Below are positions 16,260 through 24,797 of a stretch of DNA of 24,797 bases, one piece after another. A program made the position numbers and the translations under genes. Below the pieces are notes generated by a model, which was not told where the DNA came from, did no database searches, and was given only the letters and a program-made list of their open reading frames with translations. Position 1 is the first letter of the stretch, and every line of letters begins with the position of its first letter. Source of the stretch: Gnetum montanum (lineage: Eukaryota; Streptophyta; Gnetopsida; Gnetales; Gnetaceae); the NCBI GenBank assembly GCA_015680685.1, contig MNCI01014395.1:1-24797 (forward strand). The letters run 5' to 3'.

Positions 16260-17220
16260 TGAGATGCGATATCGCATGGCATCCCATGCGATGTCGCATA
16301 CGCAATATCTTGTCATCCCCTACGATGTCGCGTATGTGATATCACGGTGCACCGTCATATCTATAAATAAGAGGCAACTCTCCCTTATTTCATTATCCTA
16401 GGCTAGAAGTAGGAAAACTATGGCAGATTGATCACTCCAGAGATAGAATATTTTCTATGTGCCCACAGTAGGAGTCCTAAAGTGAATAGATCTTTATTCG
16501 AGCAACATTGTACCTAAACATAAGTTGTGTACGGCAATAAAGACGAACTTCCTGGATAAACCTTACAGTGCATGGAATAGGATTTAATTTAATGTTATTT
16601 ATTGCTTTCTCTTAGTAATGCGGAATGAGTACGACTTGATTACGAGCATCTAAGGATGTGTATGGATAATCAAGGAACGGATGCTCATCGCAACGCGGAA
16701 TAAGTACGACTTGATTATGAGCATTTAAGTATGTGTACGGATAATCAAGGAATCGGCTGTTCATCGCACTTAGGCTAGATTAGCTCTCTCAACCCTTTCC
16801 TCCTAGTTAAGTGCCTCAGTATGACCACTTCGAGTACGTGCGTTACGCATGATGATCCCAGCAACGATTAGCATTTGGTAGTCACGGTTGCATCAGTTCA
16901 GGGTGTGTACGGTAAGTGGGAACGGATGCTGACGCTAGGTTAATTTAGACTTAGTTCATTAGTTAGAGTTAGTAATTAGTTTCTCAACCCTTCACATCAA
17001 TAGCATAGGAGAAAAACATAAAAAGATATAAAAATAATATACCTCGGACTTACTTAACCATACACCGTGACAACTACAAGTAAGTCTAGGAAGACAACGA
17101 ACGATTAACCCTATGTGTTCCATGGGGTGTGTAGGCACTTAGTCCGTGGAGTTCGATCGAATCACGCGTGCTACGCTAGTATTCGTATGGTTGAGTGTAG
17201 GGGTACCTCGCCACTCATCA
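16260..17220 (+). mobile_element. LTR, plus orientation (961 bp)
   Basis: Begins TGAGATGCGATATCGC and ends CCACTCATCA. The TATA box is TATAAATA at 16362-16369, with CpG-rich GATATC palindromes upstream and AATAAAG near 16536 as a likely poly(A) signal. It is 151 bp longer than the left LTR because of the 75-bp tandem duplication below. The sequence after 17220 is not a primer-binding site, so this is a 3' (or solo) LTR. Confidence 0.78.
16621..16769 (+). repeat. 75-bp tandem duplication inside the right LTR only
   Basis: Copies 16621-16695 and 16696-16769 start CGGAATxAGTACGACTTGAT and contain GGATAATCAAGGAA. They differ at several sites. The left LTR lacks the whole segment, so the two LTRs are different subfamily members or one has lost it. 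Confidence 0.88.
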
Positions 17221-17947
17221 CTATTTGTATGAATTCTAAAGTGATGTTTGGGTTGAATGAGAGCTAGAAAGAGGGTTTAGACATAAGGATAGATATCAAT
17301 GAGGTTTAGTTGAAGGTTTATGAAGGTTGAGAAGCAATAACATTGAGAATAAGGGTTTGGCGCTTGATAAAATTCATGTGAAGATGGATGAAAAATGAGG
17401 GATGTATTCAACTTGGAACTACAACTCAATGAATTTGAATTGTGGTGGTGGCATATAAACTAAATGTCTACAAGTTATATAAGTGTGTCCCTCCCAAAGT
17501 AAGCTCATGTCCTAAATACCCTTGTATAATCATCCCATAATATATCCATAAGCACATTGGGAATTGAATAATAATCCAATTTATATGCCACATCCACACA
17601 ACGACTGTCTTGAGAATCTTGCACTATACTAATCCAAAATCATGGGTCGAGCAACTGTATATAGTAGTGAGGTGAATAATGGAATAAGAAGGACATGTAG
17701 AAAAAGGGACATCAATTGTGAGAGAGGTCCTAGGATGGAGCTTCTCCTGGTCTCTCCCCATGGTTTAGAGTTTAGAGGTTCTCCTTGAGGCATATTCTCT
17801 TTTTAAGAAGCTATTGTGCTACTCACTTCCTTCTAAGGGTTGCTTGCTTGTTTAGAGGCATATTTCTTAGGTCTTTCACCCCAAATCCATTTGATCTAAG
17901 TGAATTCCTTGGGGTTTCGAATAACGTCAAGGAAATTTTGTTATAGG
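17221..17947 (+). mobile_element. Decayed retroelement sequence, possibly a 5' LTR
   Basis: 17480-17720 resembles, much diverged, the arm segment 13830-14060 (shared CCTCCCAAAGTAAGCTCATG and GTGAGGTGAATAATGGA). It ends just before a PBS-like site. If 17948 is a real PBS, the LTR would end near 17945, its terminal CA perhaps mutated to TA. The 5' boundary is not determined. Confidence 0.35.
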
Positions 17948-17959
17948 TGGTATCATAGC
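17948..17959 (+). other. Primer-binding-site-like sequence (tRNA-iMet)
   Basis: TGGTATCATAGC matches 11 of 12 bases of the TGGTATCAGAGC site complementary to plant initiator-Met tRNA, which many plant LTR retrotransposons use. Confidence 0.45.
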
Positions 17960-20900
17960 ATTTTTGTATCATGTTTTGATAAGTGTGTACCCTCTAGTAG
18001 TGTTATACCATCTAGGTTTTGTATTTATGGTCCTTCCAAATAGAGATCTTGGTGATATAGGATCATATCCTCATGTATTCTTCAAAGAGGTACCTTATGG
18101 TAGGACTCTTAAACTTTTAAATGATGGGGCTGATGCTACGATGTGATCAACTAATGTATGTTGTTCTTCTAAAGTATGTATATGACTTCATTGTGGTGTT
18201 TTCCGCCATTGATTCACTTGTGGTTGGACTAGTTGCAGTTTTACTTTGATATGGTAGTCTCTGGTCTCTAGTGGTTCATCTGGGATGAATTGGACCTAGT
18301 TTCCACTTCAATCTTCATCCAAATGGAATTGATTGGTTTGTGTAGGATGTAGTGTTCTTGAACCCCTACTTACCTTAGATACAGTGAGTGTGGAAATTAT
18401 AAACTAGGATATGGTGGTTCCCAAGTTTCTCAAGATGGAGGGCCTTCGGACATGTGCTCAAGGTTAGCCTTGTTTTGCATAGATAAAGATTTTCATTGGT
18501 AGACTTCATACACTTGTGTTTACGATTGTATATTTGTCTAGTTGTGAAGGCATGTATTTTCTTAGTTACATTTTCAAATTTTGCATGCATGTCTCTCTCA
18601 TTGTGTCTATCGTTCATAACACAAAGCTTTGTACTCTATGCTAGGTGATGAATTATTGTTGGGATTATTGAGGATGAATTTTAAGGCCATATGTGGCATT
18701 GCAAGACCAGATTTTTGTGGTCCTTATTTTGATAACCTCTTGTGCTTTAGGTATTTTTGCCCTTGTTGCAAATCTTTTGGGTGTTGTGTTTTCTCATTTT
18801 TTCTAGTTGTGTTGCCCTAGACTTCATGGCATCACTTCTTTGATTGATGACATATCTTTAGGCATTTTATTTTAGAGACCTTATAGAACATTTCAACCTA
18901 TTGATGGTTCTTATTGAGACATCACCTCTTTTGATGAGAGTCTTCCCTTGGGGATGCATCCTCTTTGAGAATTGGATCTTCATTGTTGAGACCTATTTTT
19001 GGCTAGACATTGGTCTCCCTCCTTATGTTCCAAGTTGAGATCATGACTTTCTAGTGCATGTGCCTCTTGTGAATCTATTAAATATTTTGATCTTGGTGAC
19101 AACCAATGTTAGTGTCTAGGAACATTTGTTGTATGTAAATGTTTGGAATTTTGAGAGTGTTCTAGTTCTTTTTCTCTTGGTGTGCCTCATGATAAATTCT
19201 TTTGTGTGAGTGTATCTAATTAATCCATCAAGTTTTGCATGATTGATCTCTATGCGTGTTACTGAGGTCTTTCTCTCTATGGTGTTGTGAGACTGATATT
19301 TCTCTATTCTGTAATCATGCTTGATGGTTGTATATGAGGCTGATGTGTTGATCATGTTCCTGCTAACTCCTTTAATTTTGAGCTATTTTCTTAGCCTTGT
19401 AGATAGCATAGGTACAAAGATGTAGCTAGTGGTGTCCTCAGTTGATTTTGTGAGCACTATGTCTATGGGAAAGATATGTGCTCTTGAGGCCTTCATGAAT
19501 TAGTTACATGGTCTTGTAATCTTGACATTAGTACCCTTGCTATGGTGGAGCAGTTGGTACATCATGATTTGTTTGCCTCTTTGTGCTAAGTGGGCACTAA
19601 TAGAGGATGGTGGTCCATCCTAGACTCTACAGATATTGGGTTAGCAAATGGCATAGAATAGTATCCTTGGCCATGCCAAATACTAAAGGCCCAAGAGTGA
19701 TTAACACCTTGAGGTTCCACTATGGTGGGTGGTGGATTCTTAGATGGCATTCTATGTTATTTGATCATTACATTTATGTCTTGGTTCATTTTCTTTCGAT
19801 GGTAGTCTTGCAGTGGGTGTAGTGCAATAATTGTCCATGTACGTGTAGAGACAGAGATAGGTTTTTCTCAAAACAACATGATGTAGCTTTGGTGTTGCTC
19901 CTAGTGGCCTAAACCCTTTAGCTTAGGATGGGCTTGGGTAATTTTTCCTATAGCCTCCTAGGCTTGGGTAGCATTCTCGAATGTCACATATTATTCTTAT
20001 CAAATGTATTCCTACCTTTCAGTATGTAAGATTGTAATGTAATGTTGTGGTGTATCCAGTTTCAATAGATTATTCACACAAAAGTACTAGATGTTGTTTC
20101 CCTATGTGAGTTAGTTGTCCCTTTATTTTAGGCCTGTGCCACACCTTGTGACAAGACCAAACTTGATGTATAGTATTTCCCTATGCTTATCCTTAAAGCA
20201 CTTTCTCTCTATGTTTTGAAAGTGGCCTCTATTTCCTGACATGAAATCTTCTAAAAGCTCTATGATAGATCCTATTTTTGTAAATATTGTTGTATTAACA
20301 AGGCCATGGCATGTTCTTACCCATGATGCTCTCAAACTGATGCTTTCTATTCCTAGTGATCTTAGTGTGCCATGATGGTATGTCCTTCGATGAGAGTTCT
20401 TGAGATAGGATAAGTTGTGGAACTCTTTCTTTCAAGTTCCTTGATTGGTAGGAATCTTATTCACAAATGATTGATGGTGGAATGTAGCTTAAAAATTTAG
20501 AAAAATTGGTTTGATGAACTTGACCATGATAGTGGATGATTCATGGTGGCCATGTGGATTGTAATGGTAGCATGAATATTCAAATCCAAGGGGAAGCTAT
20601 CATGACTGGTTGTAGGATAGAGTTGAGTTTTGGGTATCAATACCTAGAATCCTCCCCCCATGGTTGGATGTGATCTTTGGAGTAGTTTTTGCAAGCATTG
20701 GAATGATGGTCCATACTTGAACAAATGGTGTTATAGTTAAAAAAAATTATTGTATTCTCTTGGAGGCCTTACTTGGTGAACTTGTATGTGCTAAAAAACT
20801 CTTAAGCCTATGCTTTCATGACTATGGGCTTATGGTGCTTTTGTGGACTATGGTGTACTGCCCCATCTCTTTGGGGTATCATCCCATCTCTCTGGTGTAT

Positions 20901-23120
20901 TGTTGATTATTTTAGTGTTCCAATGTCTTTGGTGGGATAGCATGACCAAGCACTCTATTACATAGTGATTCTTTAGCACTATGGCATGGCTCATTCTCCA
21001 TTTCATTGGATACCTTCTTTAGTTTGTTACAGAATAGTATGGGTTGTATCAAGAAACTTATTTCCTAGATGGGATATAGAAGTAGTTGATATTTGGAACT
21101 TGTTCCAAGTGGTGGTACTAAGTGCTTGAACTCTTAGGACTACTTTCAAAGACAGGCTATTGTTATTATATTCAAATTCTTTATGAGACCATGCGGTTGA
21201 TGTAGATTTGATGTATATACCTCTTCTCTATAAGACAGGTGTGATCTCATGTACTTTCTCTTAGTTTGGGGCTTTAGAGGAACTTCCTGGTTGGGGTTCT
21301 TTGGTAGACCTCCCTTATTGTACATCCTTTGGAGATGAATTGTGAATTGTTTTGAGTTAGTAGTTGTTGATGGGGAGGTCCATTCATTGTAATTTTAAAT
21401 TATCTTAAGGACCTAATCCTCCTATGGGTAAACTATTCTTAGCCACTCTTGACTTCATTATCTAGATATGATGGTAATAGGTAGTGGTGTGGCATTGTGC
21501 ATCACAATTGTTGTAAATGGGATGGACTGGTGTATATGAAATGAAAACCTAGACCTCCTATGGTGAAATGGAATCCCTTTTTATGAAAGTTTGGGTGGAT
21601 GAACTCTTTAGCTTTGAGTTGAGCTCTAAGGTGGAATTGAATGTGGGTAAGACCTGTGAATCTATGTCTTCCCTCAACTGGTAGTGATTTGAAAATATGG
21701 TTGTGTTGACTATGTCAACTACTTAGGCATGTATCATGGCTATGATACAGTCAGGTTATTATCCCTACTTGTGAAAGGAACTTACAATGAGGATCTTTCC
21801 TTTCGGTTGAAAAATCCAATGAAAGGTATTGATCATGAGTTATGATTGTGCTTGACATGGTAGGAAAATTTAGATTCTAGGAACCTAGATGTTTCTTAGA
21901 AAATTCATGATAGTGGTTGTCTTCAGAGGTGATTCTACATTCTTCCTTGGACTAAGTATTCATAAAATGGTGCTTATCCCACCTCTCGGAGTGGGAAGGA
22001 TAGTCCATAAGATGCAAGTGCAGTTGACCTTTTCCCATAAATAGGACATAGCGATTGTGATGGACCATGTGGTAGTGTTTGGCATGAGATGTGTATGGAG
22101 GACTGTCTTGAGGTTGGTTACCTAACCCATCCTCCACTTGTCCAAGCACTCAAGCAGGTGTTCTCGATGCTAGACAACCTCAAAGGATGCTGATGATACA
22201 CTAAGTTAGGATGCTTTGAAAGCTTGTTAGAGAATTTTTATAAACAAAATTTGGATCTTCTCTCTTGTAGTGAATATGTGATAGTGTTGGATGATGAAAT
22301 GTGAATTACAGTGCTGGTGCATCTATGGATGGCAAGGTCAAGTTCAAGAGATCTTCCTTTGTACCTTGTTTCAAAGGGAGATCATGCTCAACTTCCCTCC
22401 ATCTAGCCTAAATATATGTTGATGTGAGAAAGAAAAAGAACATATGTGGATGGTATAGACATGGTGATCTAGTACATAGATGGCCAGACTAGTGAGGCCC
22501 CATGGCTCTTAGTGCCAGAAGTAAGCTTGAGTTGCTTGTGGAGACATGGCTATTTTAGAGCATGTTCTCTCTCGATTACAGTTTTCCAAGTCCATCGTCA
22601 TGATTGAAAGTGGTCCTCATAAGCCTTCAAAATTGATGATAAAAAGATGAGAGGAATCAATGGATGCCAAGAAGCCATTCAGGATGGAACTTAGCTAGAC
22701 TTGGGGTAGAAGTGATGTCCTCTTGCATAAGTATGGGTCTATGCAAGAAGACAAGTCTCTAGACCTGATAAGGAATGGATCTAGGGGATGCCTAAGAGAC
22801 GTTGGTCCTTTGGATTAGACTTATCCCTCTTATCATAGAGTAGGAAAAGTTTTTGGATTTCTTCAAGTGTCATTTGTATTTCATGCAAGGCCTTGGATAG
22901 AAGGACGTATTAGGTGTTGGGGTTGGTATCTTCCTTCAACCTTGGTGTTAGTTGATTTGAGGGACTCCTTGGCATTGATGGAGCTCTAAACCCATACTTG
23001 AAGTGTACTATTGAAGTTATCATAGGCTTGAAGTGCACTCAGATTACCAAATGCTAGCATGTTATGCTTGAAGTGGTTGTACTCATGCACTATTATGGTA
23101 TAAAATATTTAATGACAACT
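17960..23120 (+). mobile_element. Body of a decayed or non-coding retroelement, no domain recognised
   Basis: About 5 kb of T/G-rich sequence on the + strand with CpG nearly absent and stops in all frames. The longest open stretches are 60-80 codons and match no reverse transcriptase, RNase H, integrase or protease motif that I can see. Placement after the PBS-like site suggests a heavily deaminated LTR element or a large non-coding derivative. Several elements may be nested. Confidence 0.35.
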
Positions 23121-23129
23121 AATTTACAT

Positions 23130-23310
23130 GAAAGTAAAGAGCATTAAAATTAAGATGCAAGAAAGTAAATTAAGTGCTAGTCTAAATGTTACAATGGAAA
23201 AAGGTACTCAATTTTATTGCTACCATGCATGTGTCTAAGTACATAATACAGTTAAATAAAATTTTGGATAATTTGTTTAACCCATATTGTGGGTACTTAG
23301 AAAGGAANTT
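23130..23310 (+). repeat. Diverged direct repeat, copy 1
   Basis: Shares AAAGTAAATT, TGCTAxTCxAAxTGTTxCAATG, TTTATTGxxxxxATGC and CCATATTGTGxxTACTT with 24043-24210, about 900 bp away. Could be paired ends of a small element around the coiled-coil pseudogene. Contains the N at 23308. Confidence 0.5.
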
Positions 23311-23339
23311 AGTGGTATTCCATCTTTTTGCTAGGTCCT

Positions 23340-23811
23340 CTATGAGTGATCATTGATTTTAAATTTTGTTTTAAGAACCTCAAGTTTTGCATTAGCCACT
23401 TCGAGTTTCTACTTAGTCTCCTTGTGGAGCTTGAACTCAACCTCATACAAAAGGTATGAGTTGGCTACCTTCTTTTCTAATTTTGATCCTAGCTACCCTG
23501 CATAAATGACATTGGCTAGGTCCATGTATTTTGTCATTTCTTTGATCTGAAACTCCTTCATGTAAATTTTCACTTGATTGTATGCATTCAACATCAAAGA
23601 TGGATTTCCATGCATCACCATGTTGTTGGAGATATTGGATGGAATTAATAATTTTTACTTTCATTAGTTGGATTTCTTTCTTGTTGGCCTATTTGAGAAT
23701 GCCAACCTAGTTGTTATAGTGAATTTTTGTTTTCTTGTATTTAAGGATCTTATTCTTCTAGGTGGAGATCTTAATAGATAACTTTTGGCAAATAGCATGC
23801 ATCTCCTCCAT
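23340..23811 (-). pseudogene. Coiled-coil-rich protein pseudogene with TAG stops and a frameshift
   Basis: Read from ATG at 23811 on the minus strand, the frame encodes MEEMHAICQKLSIKISST, TAG, Lys-rich sequence, then NKKEIQLMKVKIINSIQYLQ. Near 23600 the frame shifts, and the second frame continues MKEFQIKEMTKYMDLANVIY, later KLEKKVANSYLLYEVEFKLH and KLEVANAKLEVLKTKFKIND. The heptad-like spacing of Leu/Ile/Val among Lys and Glu is typical of coiled coils. All internal stops seen (five, plus the terminal one) are TAG, consistent with CAG-to-TAG decay. The protein family is unknown; perhaps a retroelement-carried or plant coiled-coil gene. Confidence 0.45.
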
Positions 23812-23849
23812 TGAAAAATTTCTAAATTAATCTTAGTGAGTTGTTCTTG

Positions 23850-24797
23850 CTACTACGTAAGGTATTCCTCCATTTATTCTTTTTACTTCTCTACCTTAAG
23901 TAGGTGTTAGTTTTCCTTGGTCAGGAGGTTATTCTCCTTACATGTTCTTTATTGTGGTGTTCAACATGGTTTTAAATAAGGACACATCCTAGATAACTTT
24001 TTCTTTTTTATTCTAAATTACGTTTAGCTTTTAGGTACATTAAGCTAGATGCATGGGATATAAATTGCAAAGCAAGTAAATTCTATGCTAAGTCAAATTG
24101 TTGCAATGAAATGAAATAATTTGGCTTTTATTGTCATTCATGCTATGTGTCAAGGTATAGTCCACTTGAATAAGAACTTCATTTAATCACTTCACACCAT
24201 ATTGTGACTACTTGTTGACTAATACTAACTTCTAAAATATCATATTCGTAGAGTCTTCCTACAATCAATGTTTTAATCAAATATTTTCATCATTTTTATT
24301 AGAAATTCACCAAAATTTCAACATTTAATTCTAGAAAATCATGATTCAATAACATTGGTATCAAATCCAACTTCACTATGATTTCTAATAAGGAAATAAT
24401 TAAATGCCTTTTCATCTTTAATAGAACCCAATACTTCATCTTGTGAAAAGACATGATAAAAGGCCTCTTTAGGGTAAATGATTTTTGGATGGCAATTGAA
24501 CTAGGAGAAACAAATTGTCAAAATCACTTGTAGTAAATAAGAAAAATATTAAAAACATTCCTTGATTAAGGATTTATTGAAGGAACAAAAATAGAAGAGG
24601 AAAGACTCCCTTGCAAGAATGATCACTAAAGACAATCAAAAAAATATGGAATAGATTATGTTCAAACTACCTTTAAGACATAAAATCAATACACCAGGGA
24701 ACTTCTATATAGAAGACAAGTTGACAAACTTGAAATCAAGAAAGAAAAAGACATCAAATATTTTCTTATAAGAATGTATCAATGCATTATATATATT
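23850..24797. other. AT-rich sequence with no gene; holds direct repeat copy 2 (about 24043-24210)
   Basis: Apart from the repeat copy, nothing recognisable. The last 500 bp are very A-rich on the + strand, a sharp change from the T/G-rich sequence before 23 kb, which suggests a junction between elements. Confidence 0.45.

Noticed and set aside
12301-17220. Interpretation as a DNA transposon with long terminal inverted repeats
   Set aside because: The arms have TG...CA ends, a TATA box and a poly(A) signal typical of LTRs; no 3-, 8- or 9-bp target duplication flanks the pair and no transposase is seen. Not fully excluded.

Overview
The window looks like nuclear DNA of a plant. It holds one clear protein-coding gene, a plant laccase (multicopper oxidase) of five exons on the + strand at about 5257-11544. 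Everything else is AT-rich intergenic sequence and old, decayed retroelement material. GC-rich exons in AT-rich flanks, a 3-kb intron, nested old LTR fragments and an assembly N at 23308 point to a seed plant with a large, repeat-rich genome. A gymnosperm is plausible, but the sequence alone does not prove it.

Layout. 1-5256: intergenic DNA. It has a possible terminal exon remnant on the minus strand (79-325), a foldback element whose arms (about 2955-3190 and 3720-3945) are inverted copies, a 91-bp LTR end (4506-4596), a ~63-bp tandem array (4671-4959) and a short promoter region with an ACCTACC-type lignin MYB element (5123-5129). 5257-11544: the laccase. All four copper-binding blocks are present and a continuous frame can be spliced through GT-AG introns (1965 nt, 654 residues from the first ATG, 641 from the better-placed ATG at 5296). 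The gene is odd in several ways. The intron expected inside the FSEWW region is missing. About 50 family-unlike residues extend exon 3 past the usual donor site. A Glu-rich insertion lies in exon 4. The type-1 copper axial position is Met. Intron 2 carries a degraded second copy of its own 3' end plus the start of exon 3.

11545-17220: a 3' flank with small tandem duplications and a tRNA/SINE-like relic, then a 4.9-kb inverted structure. Two LTRs in opposite orientation (12301-13110 minus, 16260-17220 plus), each with about 0.95 kb of adjoining internal sequence, face each other across a 1.2-kb spacer holding a (GT)19 microsatellite. Both LTRs look like 3' LTRs and there is no target-site duplication around the pair.

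17221-24797: strongly T/G-skewed, stop-ridden sequence, probably the non-coding or heavily decayed body of another LTR element. It has a tRNA-iMet-like primer-binding site at 17948, a coiled-coil pseudogene on the minus strand (about 23340-23811) interrupted only by TAG stops and one frameshift, and two diverged direct repeats flanking that pseudogene. I found no convincing RT, integrase or protease domain. Percent identities are estimates by eye.
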